Assembly: GCA_019635485.1 (NCBI GenBank)
Contig: JAHBZL010000003.1
Span: 1-64,000, forward strand
Direction of reading: 5' to 3'
Length of the DNA stretch: 64,000 nucleotides
Source: Piscinibacter sp.
Lineage (GTDB): Bacteria > Pseudomonadota > Gammaproteobacteria > Burkholderiales > Burkholderiaceae_C
Positions 38,818 through 50,900 of the stretch are shown in pieces. How positions within the stretch are numbered: position 1 is the first letter of the stretch; every line of letters begins with the position of its first letter. Made by a program: the position numbers and the translations under genes. The notes under the pieces were generated by a model. That model saw only the letters and a program-made list of their open reading frames with translations, made no database searches and was not told the origin of the DNA.

Positions 38818-40769
38818 GGCTCGAGCGAGAACTGGGTCAGCAAGGCCTCGATGTTGCGCGGCACCAGCGGCTTCGCCTCGAGCGGCTGCAGCAGGTTCGC
38901 CGCATCCAGCCGCTCGAGCGCCCGGCGGGTGATCGAATGGGTCTGGCCGGAGCGCTCGCCGGCAAAGAGGAAGTACAGGCCCTGTTCGCTGCGCCACAAG
39001 AGCTGCACCACCGACCAGCGGCGCTGCAGGAAGATGCGCTGCCGCTCGCCGGGGGCCAGCGTCTCCAGGCGGCGCGGCCCTTCCGCGTCCGTCGCCTCCA
39101 TCGGCCGGCTGGCGAGAAAGTCCGCGGGCACCGTGTCCATCGAGGCCAGGTCGATCACCGAATCGGCGAACGGCCGCTGCGGGGGCGGGTCGGAGATGAC
39201 CTCCTCGCGCATGCGCTGCACGATTTCCTGCGGCGTCAGCGTCTCGTCGGCGGGCTTGGCGCCGGGCCGCAGCGCGACGGTGTGCACGGCCATCAGATCG
39301 TTCAGCACGGCCTGCTGGTCCGCCTCCGGCACGGCCACCAGGGCCATGCCCTCGCGCAGCCGCTGCAGCAGGCCGGGCAGCAGGGCGATCAGGCGCTGGC
39401 GGCTCTGCGGATGGTCCGGCGTCTGCAGGCTCCACAGCAGGTCGTCGACGGTCTTCACGTAGGTGGCGGTCGGTTCGGCCTGCTCGCCGAACCGCTGCAT
39501 CGCTTCGGCCAGCACCTTCGACCAGGTGCCGGTGACGAAACGCCGGATCGGCGCGCTGGTCCGCACCGAGGCCATCTGCTCGGTCAGCCGCTGCGACAGC
39601 ACGTGCTCCAGCAGCTCCCGCCGTTCGGCCCGCTGCAGCGACTCGACGCTCGGCTGCGCTTCGCGCAGCTGCCACTGCAGCTGCTCGGCGAGGAAGGCGT
39701 CGAGCCGCGTCAGCGCACGCCGGAAGGTCGTGACGTCGGCGGCAGGGGCGCGCGCGATCTCCTCGGTCAGCGCCTCGGCGAAGGCGAGCAGCGTCGCGAG
39801 TCGACGATCGCCTTCGGTCGGGTAGGTCGATCCCGCCGCCGCGAGACGGTTCATCAGCTGCCACACCGGGTGCTCGGGCGTGTCGAGCATCGCCGGATCC
39901 TGCACCGCAACCCGCAAAGCGGCGAACTGCAGGCGGCCGATCAGCGGGCGGCACGCCACCGGCACGGCCGTGTCGGCCTGCATCAGCGCGAACAGGCGTG
40001 ACAGCAGGTCGACGACGGCCTTCTCGCCGCCGCCGGGCCGCCCTCCCGGGGCTTGATTCGTCAGGCCGTCCAGCAGCCGTCCCAGCGCACCCGTGCGCGG
40101 CGAAGGTGTCGCCGGTGCTGCCGCCGCGCCGCGCTCGGGCAATGCCAGCGGGGCCGCCAGGATCACCGTGCGATAGATGCCCGGCTGGACGCCCTGGGCC
40201 TCGAGCCGGGAGCTGGCGGCAGCCCAGGCCGTCTTCAGCAGCCCGGCCATCACGCCGGCGGACACTCGCAGCAGCGTGGCGCGCTGCGCGAAGGTCGGGG
40301 CCACGGCGCAGGCGGCTTCCCACAGCGCGGTGGCGAACGCGAGCGGACGCAGCGGGTTCGATTCGGCACTCACGTGCTGCTGCCCGGCCAGCGTGGACGT
40401 GAAGGTCTGCAGCTCGCGCAGCTCCCACTCGGCCGTGCTGTCGATGATCTGCAGCGCGCGCGAGATCTCGATGTCGACCTCGACGCGGCTTTCGTCCATC
40501 AGCACCAACCCGCCACCGGCCGCGGCGGCCGGCTCCTGCGGTGCGCGCAGGACGGCCTCGCGCAGCGCGTCGCCGAATGCCTGCCGGTAGCGCGTCGCGC
40601 CGCCCTGCAGGGCCTCGACGATCTCGAAGTGGTGCTCGCGCTCGCGCGGCGTCAGCCCGCCGTGGTCGCGCAGCAGCGTCAGGGTGCCCGCCAGGCAGCG
40701 CTCGATCAGCCCGGCGGCGCGGGCCAGCTCCTCGTCCACGAACCGCTGCAGCTGCGGGGCGATCGCCAT
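38814..40769 (-). CDS. DUF1631 family protein
   Basis: A roughly 651-residue cytoplasmic, mainly helical protein of the DUF1631 family, sometimes mislabelled thymidine phosphorylase. The N-terminus MAIAPQLQRFVDEELARAAG leads to a conserved LMDESRVEVDIEISRALQII segment. The middle contains FVTGTWSKVLAEAMQRFGEQ and the C-terminal third has FLQRRWSVVQLLWRSEQGLY. No signal peptide or membrane helix. The start MAIAPQL at 40769 is preferred, since the ATG upstream lies in the groEL terminator region. It overlaps the patatin gene by 4 bases. Function unknown, but RpoS or stress association has been suggested for relatives. Confidence 0.8.
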   Translation of the reverse strand: MAIAPQLQRFVDEELARAAGLIERCLAGTLTLLRDHGGLTPREREHHFEIVEALQGGATRYRQAFGDALREAVLRAPQEPAAAAGGGLVLMDESRVEVDIEISRALQIIDSTAEWELRELQTFTSTLAGQQHVSAESNPLRPLAFATALWEAACAVAPTFAQRATLLRVSAGVMAGLLKTAWAAASSRLEAQGVQPGIYRTVILAAPLALPERGAAAAPATPSPRTGALGRLLDGLTNQAPGGRPGGGEKAVVDLLSRLFALMQADTAVPVACRPLIGRLQFAALRVAVQDPAMLDTPEHPVWQLMNRLAAAGSTYPTEGDRRLATLLAFAEALTEEIARAPAADVTTFRRALTRLDAFLAEQLQWQLREAQPSVESLQRAERRELLEHVLSQRLTEQMASVRTSAPIRRFVTGTWSKVLAEAMQRFGEQAEPTATYVKTVDDLLWSLQTPDHPQSRQRLIALLPGLLQRLREGMALVAVPEADQQAVLNDLMAVHTVALRPGAKPADETLTPQEIVQRMREEVISDPPPQRPFADSVIDLASMDTVPADFLASRPMEATDAEGPRRLETLAPGERQRIFLQRRWSVVQLLWRSEQGLYFLFAGERSGQTHSITRRALERLDAANLLQPLEAKPLVPRNIEALLTQFSLEP

Positions 40770-40793
40770 GCGGGAATTATGTGGTCTGGCCGC

Positions 40794-40826
40794 CAAAAGA
40801 AAGAGGGCCACCTCGCGGTGGCCCTC
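40794..40826 (-). terminator. rho-independent terminator after groEL
   Basis: On the minus strand GAGGGCCACC and GGTGGCCCTC form a perfect 10-bp stem around the GNRA loop GCGA, followed by a TTTCTTTT tract. It lies 27 bases past the groEL stop and separates groESL from the DUF1631 gene. Confidence 0.92.
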
Positions 40827-40852
40827 GATCGGCAGGCAGTGCCGGACCGGAC

Positions 40853-42505
<1,653 letters not shown>

Positions 42506-42534
42506 CTACTCCTGATTCGAGTTCTGGGGGCTGC

Positions 42535-42825
42535 TTACTTCTCGATGACGGCGAAGAGGTCCTCTTCGCGCATCACGAGCAGTTCGTCGCCGTCGACCTT
42601 GACGGTCTGGCCGCTGTACTTGCCGAACAGCACGCGGTCGCCGACCTTGATGTTCAGCGCCACGAAATCACCCTTGTCGTTGCGCTTGCCCGGGCCGACG
42701 GCCATCACCTCGCCCTGGTCGGGCTTTTCGGCGGCGTTGTCGGGGATCACGATGCCCGACGCGGTCTTGGTTTCGTTCTCCAGGCGCTTGACGATCACGC
42801 GATCGTGCAACGGACGAAGTTTCAT
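42535..42825 (-). CDS. groS: co-chaperonin GroES
   Basis: A 96-residue heptameric lid of Gro[22 protein letters not shown], the mobile loop [15 protein letters not shown], and the C-terminal [20 protein letters not shown] are all family-typical. AAGGAGATGGT just before the ATG at 42825 fixes the start; longer readings extend into the promoter. First gene of groESL. Confidence 0.98.
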   Translation of the reverse strand: MKLRPLHDRVIVKRLENETKTASGIVIPDNAAEKPDQGEVMAVGPGKRNDKGDFVALNIKVGDRVLFGKYSGQTVKVDGDELLVMREEDLFAVIEK

Positions 42826-42920
42826 ACCATCTCCTTGATGTCTTCCGACAAGCTTTGACGTGCGACTGAGGCCAAGTTGGCGCTCATTCACATGAGGTTC
42901 CCGGTCATGCCGGTGAGCCG

Positions 42921-42947
42921 TTAGCACTCATGACGAACGAGTGCTAG
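42921..42947 (-). promoter_or_regulatory. CIRCE operator of groESL (HrcA site)
   Basis: TTAGCACTC, nine bases, then GAGTGCTAG: the CIRCE inverted repeat with a single mismatch at the last base. It is the binding site of the HrcA repressor and lies just downstream of the -10 element, about 100 bases before groES. No hrcA gene is in this window. Confidence 0.92.
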
Positions 42948-42954
42948 CAGGGCG

Positions 42955-42983
42955 ATTATAGGGACGCGCCCGGGCCTTTCAAG
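42955..42983 (-). promoter_or_regulatory. groESL promoter with overlapping sigma-32 and sigma-70 elements
   Basis: On the minus strand CTTGAAA (42983-42977), 13 bases, then CCCTATAAT (42963-42955), close to the RpoH consensus. The same region reads TTGAAA-16-TATAAT for the housekeeping factor. With CIRCE just downstream, groESL is probably under both positive sigma-32 and negative HrcA control, a pattern known in several betaproteobacteria. Confidence 0.8.
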
Positions 42984-42999
42984 TCGCGTTCCCCCACGC

Positions 43000-43587
43000 T
43001 CAGCGGGACGGGCAGGCGTAGGCCGAGATTGCGTACGTGTTGACGATCGGCTGGCCGGCCAGGCCCCGCTCGACCGCCGGGCAGCGGCTCGCGGACCCGC
43101 GGTAGAGCACCGGCCGCTGGCGCTTCGCGCAGTAGGCCTGCGCGGCCGCCGTCACCTCGCGCGGACGCACGTATTTCGCCGAGTGCCAGAAGACGATGCT
43201 GTCCTCGGCGTGCGACAGCACCGCCACCAGCGGGTGACTGCTGTCGCTGGCGACCCGGAACCGATCGGCCAGGCCCAGCGAGGCCAGCGTGCGGTCGACC
43301 TTGGTCATGCCCTGCAGCGGCTTGCCGACGACGCTGCCGACGCCGGTGGCCACATTGGAGGCGAACTCGGCGACCCGGGCGCGGCCATCCGGCGACAGGT
43401 TCGGCGTGTTCGCCTGCTCGTCCTGCGGATCGCAGTAGCGGAACTGCAGCGTCGAGCGCGGGCCGTAGCTGTTCTCGTTCAGGCCGTCGTAGGGCATGCC
43501 CGCTGCACCCACCTCGGAGGGCCGGAAGGCGTCGGTGGCGCAGCCGGTCAGCGCGGCGGCCATAGCCAGGCAGGCCAGCGCCTTCAT
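43000..43587 (-). CDS. predicted lipoprotein in the two-partner secretion operon
   Basis: 195 residues with signal peptide and lipobox MAAALTGCAT (acylated Cys at about residue 16). The mature part contains four or more further cysteines (FRYCDPQDEQ, AQAYCAKRQR, ASRCPAVERG and the terminal YACPSR), which could form disulfides. The segment VVGKPLQGMTKVDRTLASLG is predicted helical. I recognise no family. Its ATG overlaps the caspase-like gene stop (ATGA), so it is the last cistron of tpsB-tpsA-caspase-lipoprotein. It may tether or inhibit the protease, or support adhesin export; that is inference. Confidence 0.75.
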   Translation of the reverse strand: MKALACLAMAAALTGCATDAFRPSEVGAAGMPYDGLNENSYGPRSTLQFRYCDPQDEQANTPNLSPDGRARVAEFASNVATGVGSVVGKPLQGMTKVDRTLASLGLADRFRVASDSSHPLVAVLSHAEDSIVFWHSAKYVRPREVTAAAQAYCAKRQRPVLYRGSASRCPAVERGLAGQPIVNTYAISAYACPSR

Positions 43588-44957
43588 TTGCGGTAGTGGT
43601 CCAGCGTGCGCGGCGGCGTGTAGCCGAGTTCGCGCGAGCGGGCCTCGTACTGCGCCGCGGGCACCGGCTGGCCCTGGCGCCGGTACCAGACGGCCAGCTC
43701 GTAGCAGGCGATGCCGTTGCCGAGCGCGGCCGCGTACTGCAGCCAGCCTTCGTAGCGGTTCGTGTCGGCCGGGATGTCGCCGTCGCCGTTCAGGTAGGCG
43801 CGCGCGATCCGGGCCGCCGCGTCCTTGTCGCCCCGGGCGGCCTTGTGCCACTCCGCGAGCCAGCCCGCGGCCGTGGTCTTGGGCTGGAAGGCACTGCGGT
43901 AGAGCCGCACGTCGCTGCCGCGCAGCGCGCGCACCGCGTCGTTCGCGCCTTCCAGCGACACCTTCGCGCTGCCGGCCCGCGGCGTCTCGGGCCAGCGGCG
44001 CAGGTAGTCGTCGGCCAGGCGCACGACGTCGGCCGGCCAGAGGCTGGCCTCGAGGTCGCGCCAGGCCCGGTTCTCCTCCGCCGGGTCGAACTCGCGCCGC
44101 ACCGGCGGCTCCGGTTCCGGCTTGGGCGCCAGGCGGAAACGCACCTTCGTGTTCTCCGCGATGAACGGGAACTGCGCGAACTGGCGGATCACCGGCACCG
44201 GATGGCTCAGCATCGTCTGCTGCACGTCCAGCTTGACGAGGCGGAACAGGTCCGAGAACGACAGCTCGCCGGCGGCCGACTGCAGCAGCTTCACCAGCGA
44301 GGCGGTGTAGAAGGTGTTGTCCGTCTCGCGTGCCGGCGCGATGGCCGGCTTGCCGGCGCCCGTGGAGAAGACGATCAGGCAGCCGGGCGGTGCCTCGACC
44401 TGGTTGAAGCCGTCCTGGCTGGCGAGCGCGGCGCGCAGGTCGACGCGGCAGGCGTCGATGACCGCGATCGACAGCCCGGTGGCACGGCGCGGCAACTGGT
44501 CGACGACATCGCGCTGCAGGTGCAGGCTGTTGGCCAGCAGCACGTTCTCCTGGGCGTTCGGCGCGATGCCTGCACCGAGCATCAGGTTCTCCGCGTCGAC
44601 CTGCATGCCGTGCCCGGTGAAGTAGAACAGCACCGTCGCGTCCGGCGGCGCGGCCTGGGCGCGTGCCGCGAATTCCAGGATCGCGCGCCGCTGGGCGGCG
44701 GGGTCGAGGTCGACCGCCGCGGTGACCTGGAAGTCCCGCTGCTGCAGCGCCGCGCTGAGGTCGCGGATGTTCTTGTGCACCGGCGGCAGGTCGTGCGGGC
44801 TCGGGTAGGCGCGGTTGCCGACCAGCAGCGCGAGCCGCACCGTGCTGCTGGCGGCCTCGGCGATCGGCTGCGCGGCCGCCCTCAGCCCCGCCAGGGCAAG
44901 CGGCAGCGCGAGCGGCAGGCGGAGCAGTTGGCGCCGGGTCGGGTCGGTCACTCGCAT
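43584..44957 (-). CDS. exported caspase-fold (C14) peptidase with Sel1-like tail
   Basis: 457 residues. A Tat-like signal is present (TRRQLLRLPLALPLALAGLR, cleavage near AAAQ), so the protein should act in the periplasm. The caspase/metacaspase domain runs about 39-265: RLALLVGNRAYPSPHDLPPV, then the catalytic His116 in LFYFTGHGMQ and Cys170 in LSIAVIDACRVDLR. GCLIVFSTGAGKPA and TFYTASLVKLL are further family segments. The C-terminal part (about 380-445) has Sel1-like repeats (AARIARAYLNGDGDIP, then WLQYAAALGNGIACYELAVW). The start MRVTDPTRRQ at 44957 overlaps the last 10 bases of tpsA. Processing or release of TpsA is a plausible role but unproven. Confidence 0.87.
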   Translation of the reverse strand: MRVTDPTRRQLLRLPLALPLALAGLRAAAQPIAEAASSTVRLALLVGNRAYPSPHDLPPVHKNIRDLSAALQQRDFQVTAAVDLDPAAQRRAILEFAARAQAAPPDATVLFYFTGHGMQVDAENLMLGAGIAPNAQENVLLANSLHLQRDVVDQLPRRATGLSIAVIDACRVDLRAALASQDGFNQVEAPPGCLIVFSTGAGKPAIAPARETDNTFYTASLVKLLQSAAGELSFSDLFRLVKLDVQQTMLSHPVPVIRQFAQFPFIAENTKVRFRLAPKPEPEPPVRREFDPAEENRAWRDLEASLWPADVVRLADDYLRRWPETPRAGSAKVSLEGANDAVRALRGSDVRLYRSAFQPKTTAAGWLAEWHKAARGDKDAAARIARAYLNGDGDIPADTNRYEGWLQYAAALGNGIACYELAVWYRRQGQPVPAAQYEARSRELGYTPPRTLDHYRK

Positions 44958-47900
44958 TGCAGGCTGTCCGGCTTGACCGCGCAATTCTGCGGTAGCCGGA
45001 TCGACTCGCGTCCGACCGTGGCCGGCCGGCCCGAGCCGACCTCGGCGATCACGCCCGAGCGCAGGCGCGACTTGACGTTCTCGGTGCGCACCGCCTCCTC
45101 GAAGCGCGTCTGGCGGGCGTCCTCGACGATCGCGGTGACCGCGGTGAGCGCCCCGGTTTCCTGCGGCGTGCGCGGCGCGTCGCCGTTGTAGAACACGCGC
45201 ACCTCGGAGAGCTTGCCCGATCCGTCGTAGAACGGCTTCGGGTCCGGCCCGGCCAGCAGGATCAGCGCGTTCTCGCCGCCGGCTCCCTTCGGCCGCACCG
45301 TCAGGTAGCCGCCGACCTCGGAGCCGACCCGCACGCGGATGAAGCCGTCCGGCGTCGGCGTGCCGAAGCCGCCGCCCAGCGCCAGCGCCTGCGGGCTCAT
45401 GACGAGCGTGAGCGCCGGCAGCGAAGTCTGCGATCCCTGGCTCTCCAGGAACGGCAGGCGCGCGCGCAGCAGGCCGTCCGTGCCGGTGGTCAGCTGGTCG
45501 GCGCTGAGCTTCAGCACATCGCCTTCGATGCCGGCGCGCAGCGGATCGGGCGCGCCCTCGGCCGGCGGGGCGCCGGCGACATGGATCTCGCTGGAGCTGA
45601 GGCGCACGAAGCCGAGCACGAGCAGGTTGCCGGCGAAGCGGGCGGCCGAGTTGTCGCCCAGCGGGCCGCTCACGGCCGAGATCTCGCCCAGCAGCGTGTT
45701 GCCGGCCTTGTCCAGCAGGATCGAGCCGCTGTTCGGCGAGCGCAGCACCAGCAGGCTGCCGGCGGCGGAGGAGAGCGTGGCGCCGTCCTCCTGCACGATC
45801 GTCCCGCTCGCCTCGCGCAGCGGCGTGAAGCCGAAGGTCAGCGGGTCGCCGGTCTGCAGGTCCGGGTCGGTGAAGCCCTGGGCGCTGGGCGTCGCGTTCG
45901 AGACGAGGCTCAGCGTGCCGCCGTCGAGCTGCAGCGCGCCGGTCAGGTGCAGCACACCATCGGTCTCGACCCGCCCGCCGCCGGACAGGGTCAGCGTGCC
46001 CAGCGCGATGTCGTCGGCGCTGCGCAGCACGAGACTGACGGCGTTCGCCGACACGGGGCCGCCGAAGCGGCTGGCGAGCTGCTCGGCCGTGATTGCGCTG
46101 CCGACGAACTGCACCGCGCCTTGCGCGACCAGCGGGTCGGCATAGGTCTGCGCGCCGGTCGTGACGACGCGCGCGTCCGCGCCTTCCAGGCGCGTGTGCT
46201 CGCCGCTGCTGCCGTCCCAGTCCGGTGCGCCCGCGGCGTTGTCGGTGCTGAGGCTGCGCAGCGCGGTGGTCGTGCCGACCGGCCCGGCGATACGGGTCAC
46301 CCCGCCGGTGTTCAGCGCCAGATCGAAGGCGCCGTCCACGCTGCCGGCCAGATGCAGCTCGCCGCTGCCGCTCTGCAGCGTCGTGCCGGTCACGAGCCGC
46401 CAGTCGCCGACGTTGACGTCGCCGGTGCCATCGCCGCGACCGAACACATGGTTCGCGAAGCCCGCGGCACCGTCGATCAGCGCCTGGCTGATCTGCAGGT
46501 CCCCGGCGCCGCCGGCGACGCCGATGCTGCGATCGATGCTGCGCGGTGCGATGCGCAGCGTGCCGGTGCCGGCGATCGGGCCGGCCGCGGCCAGCGTGTC
46601 CGCTTCGAGCAGCAGGTCGCGCGCGCCGCTGACGGCGCCGGACAGCGTGATGGCGCCGGCGTGCAGCGCGGTGTCGCCGGCCAGCTGCAGCGTGCCGCCG
46701 TAGCGCTGGGCGCCGCTGGTCGTCACGCTGCCGGCCTGCAGCACGACATTGCCGTCGCTGTCCAGGCCGGTCAGTGCGGTGGTGCCGCCGACCGCGCCGG
46801 CCAGCGTGCTCGTACCGCTGAACTGCAGGTCGAGCGAGCGCGCGCCGTCGAGCGTGCCGTTCACCGTCAGCGTACTGCCGCTGAGCAGCGTGTCGGCGCC
46901 GAGCGTCACCGCGCCGTCGTAGCGCTGGCCGCCGGTGGTGGCGACGAGGCCGCCGGCCAGGACCGTCGGCCCGCTGACCGTGAGCGCGGCCAGCGGCGTG
47001 GCCGCACCGACCGCGGCATTGAAGATGGTCGTCGCCGCGCTACCCTGCAGCGTCAGGGCCTGCGCACCGTCGATGCTGCCGTCGAAGCGCAGCGTGCTGC
47101 CGGCGAGGGTGACGTCCGCGTCGAGCCGCACGGCGTTGCCGTAGGTCTGCGTGCCGGTGGTGCGGATGTCTGCGCCGATGCGCGTGCTGCCCGCGCCGCC
47201 CACCGTCAGGCTGGTCAGCGCGGTACCTGCGCCGACCGCACCGGCGAAGCGGGTGTCGGCCGACGTTACGTTCAAGACGTGGGCGCCGTCGACCGGCCCG
47301 GCGAACGCGACGCTCGCGCCGCTCAGCGCCGCGTCGGTGTCCAGCCGCACGGCCGCACGGTAGTCCTGCGCACCGCTGGTCGAGACCCCGCCGCCGAGCG
47401 CCAGTCGGCCGTCGACCGACAGGCTCGCTGCATTGACGACGGAGCCGGCGATGCGGATCGTGTCGGCGGCCGCGCCGGTGCTGGCCAGTCCGAGCCCATG
47501 GCCGCCGCCGTCCACGCCGCCGAGCAGCGCGATCGTGGCCGTGCCGGCGTCCAGCGTGGCGTCTGCGGCCAGGGTGACGCTGCCGGCGTAGCGCTGCGCG
47601 CCGGTGCTCGTCACTACGCCGCCCAGCGTCGAGCGGCCATCGATGTTCAGCGTCGACAGGTTCTGCAGCGCCGCGCCGGTGCGGATCGCGTCCGCCGCGG
47701 CCGAGGTGCTGGCGAGGTCGAGCCGGTGGCTGCCGCCGTCGACGCCGCCGAGCAGCGCGATCTGGGCCGCGCCGGCGTCGAGCCGCACGTCGTTGGTCAA
47801 CGTCACCCCGGCGCCGAAGGCCTGCGGACCCGTGCCGGTCACGTCGCCGCCGAGCAGCGTCGGACTGGCGACGGCCAGCGAGTTCGCGCCGGTGTCCACG

Positions 47901-50900
47901 CCGCGCGCCAGCGTGACGATGCCGGCGCCGCTGTCCAGCAGCGCACTGCCGGCCAGGGTCAGCCGGCCGTTCCAGGTCTGCGAGGTGGTGCCGGTGGCGG
48001 CGCCGGCCAGCGTCGCGTCGCCGGCGACGCTGAGGGCGTTCCCGGCGCCGCTCAGGCCGGCAAGCAGCGACACACGGCCGCTGCCCGCGTCGAGCGTCGC
48101 GTCCGCCGCCAGCGTCACGCCCGTGGCGTAGACCTGGTCGGTGGCCGACACGACGTTGCCGCCGAGCACGATGCCGGTGGCCCCGGCGAGCCCGACGCTC
48201 TGCCCGGCGACCGCGCCGCGTGTCGCCAGCTGGCCGCCGTTGGAGACCAGCGTGAGACTCGCCGTGCCGGTGTCGATGTCGCCGACCGGAAGCGTCAGCG
48301 TGCCGCCCGCGATCAGCGAGACCGCACGGTTCGCGCCGGCGCTCAGGCTGGTGATGGTCAGGTCGTTGGCGTCCACGATCGACAGCGCGCCGCCGCTGAG
48401 CGACAGCGTGCCGAAGTCGTTCGTCGCTTCGGCCAGCGTGATGTCGCCGCCGCCGGCGTTCAGCACGCTCGCGCCGCCCACCCGCAGCGGGGCCGACTGC
48501 GTGATCGCCCCGGCCGTCGTCACGTTCAGGCTGGCGGCGTCGACGGCGCCGAGTTCGAGCGCGTCGGCATCGCGCAGCGACACCGCGCCGCCGCGCACCG
48601 ACACGCTCGCGAAGCGATTGGCCGCCTGCGTCAGCGTCACCGCGGCGGTGCCGGCATCGATGAGCGTGCTGCCGCTGACGTCGGCGGCCGCCGTCTGCGT
48701 GACGGCGCCGTTGACGGTGGCGACGTCCAGGCTGCCCGTCTGCAATGCGCCCAGCGTGAGGGCGTTGCTGTCACGCAGCGAGACGGCGCCGCCGGTGACG
48801 GAGACGCTGCCGCCGAAGTCGTTGCCGGCCTGGGCGAGGCTGACGTTGCCGCTGCCGGCGTTCACGCTGGTGGTGCCGGTCACGGCGATGCTGCCGCCGC
48901 TTTGCGTGATGGCCGCGTTGGTGGTCTGCAGCGTCAGCGTGCCGGTGGCGCTGAGGCTGCTGCCGATGGCCAGCCCGGCCGCGCCGGTCAGGCTCAGGTT
49001 GTTGCCGCTGAGGCTGCCGGGGGTGGTGATGGCCGCGCCGCTGGACAGCGTGAGGTCGGCGCTGCCGGTGTTGATGGCGCCGGCCGGGGTGGTCAGCGCG
49101 CCGCCGGCGACCAGGCTGACGCTGCGGTTGGCGCCGCTGTTCAGCGCGGTGATGTTCAGCGCGTTGAGGTCGCGCAGGCTGACGGCGCCGCCGGTGACGG
49201 CGATGCTGGCGAAGTCGTTGCCGGTGTTGGCCAGCACGACGTCGCCGCTGCCGGCGTTGACGGTGGTGGCGCCGCTGGCGGTGATGGTGGTGCCGAGCTG
49301 CTGGGTGATGGCCGCGTTGGTGCTGGCCAGGGCGAGCGTGCCGTCGGCGCTGACGTTGCCCAGCGCCATGCCGGCACTGCCGCTGAGGCTGACGTTGCGC
49401 CCATGCAGCGTGCCCAGCGTGCCGCCCAGCGTCGCGAAGCTCAGCGTCAGGTCACCGGTGCCGGTGTCGACGTTGTTCGACGGCAGCGTCAGCTGGCCGC
49501 CCGCCACCAGGCTCACCGAGCCGTTGGTCGTCGGGGTCAGCGCGCTCAGCGTCAGGTCGTCGGCGTCGCGCAGGGCGATCGACGCCCCGGAGACGTCGAC
49601 CGCGCCGCGGAAGTCGTTGCCGGCCTGGTCGAGCACGACGTTGCCGCCGCCTGCCGCGATGGTGACGGCCTGGCCGCCAGGCGCCTGCGTCAGCGCGCCG
49701 GTCTGGGTCAGGTCGCCGGTGCTGGTCAGGCTCAGCGTGCCACTGCCCAGCGTGAGCGTGCCGAGCGTCAGCGCGTTCGCGTCGCGCAGCACCACGTCGT
49801 TCGCGCCGCTGTTGGCGAGGCTCACGGCGCCGGTGAAGTCGTTGCCGGCCTGGTCGAGCGTGATCGCGTTGGCGCCGGCGTTCACGCTGACCGCCCCGGC
49901 GCCGCTTGCCTGCACGATGGCGCCGCTCTGCGTCACCGCCCCGCCCGAGGTCAGCGTCAGGCTGCCGGTGCCGAGCGTCGCGCCGCCGACTTGCAGCGCG
50001 CCGGCGGCATTCAACGCCACGTTGCCCGCGCTGGCCAGCGTCACCGCGCCGCCGAAGCTGTTGGCGCCGAGCAGCGTGATCGCGCCGCTGCCGGAAGAGA
50101 AGCTGCTGATGCCGGTGATGCTCAGCGCGCCGCTCTGCAGGATCGCACCGTTCGTGCTGACCGAAAGCGACGAGAGCGTCGCGCCGGCCAGCGTGAGGGC
50201 GTTCTGGTCGGCCAGCGTGACGTCCGTGCCGATCACGCTCACCGCACCCTGGAAGTCGTTGCCTGCCGCGCCGAGCGTCACCGCGTTGGCGCTGGCGTCC
50301 AGCGTCACGGCCCCGGCGCCCGCCTGCGTCACCGTGGCGCTCTGCGTGATCGCGCCACCCGCGGAGAGCTGCAGCATGCCACTGCCCACGCTGACGCCGG
50401 ACAGCAGCAGTGCGCCGCTGTCGTGAAGTGCCACGGCGTTGGCGCCGCTGTTGGACAGGGCGACGCTGCCGCCGAAGCTGTTGCCCGCGGCCTGCAGCGT
50501 GATGCTGCCGTTGCCGGCGCCGAAGCTGCTGGTGCCGGTCACGTTCAGGTCGCCGGTCTGGGTGATCGCGCCGTTGCTCGTCACCACCAGCGAATCGACC
50601 GTCGAGGCCGCCAGCGCCAGCGCGTTCTGGTCGTTCAGCTGCACCGCCGCACCGGTGAGCGCCACGGCCCCGACGAAGTCGTTGCCGGCCTGGGTCAGCG
50701 TGATCGGGTTGCTGCCCGCCGCCAGGGTGACGGCCCCGGCGCCGGCGCTCTGGGTGAGCGCACCGAGCTGGGTCAGCGCACCGGCCGCCGTGATGCTCAG
50801 CGCGCCCGAGCCGACGCTCACCGTGCCCAGCTGCGTGGCGCGGTCGTTCGTCAGCACCACGTCGTTGGCGCCGCTGTTGGACAGGCCCACCGTGCCCTGC

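Noticed and set aside
36535-40428. A 1297-residue fusion of the patatin protein with an upstream Arg/Ala-rich segment
   Set aside because: The upstream part is an out-of-frame reading of the DUF1631 gene; a signal peptide begins at 38817, showing the true start.
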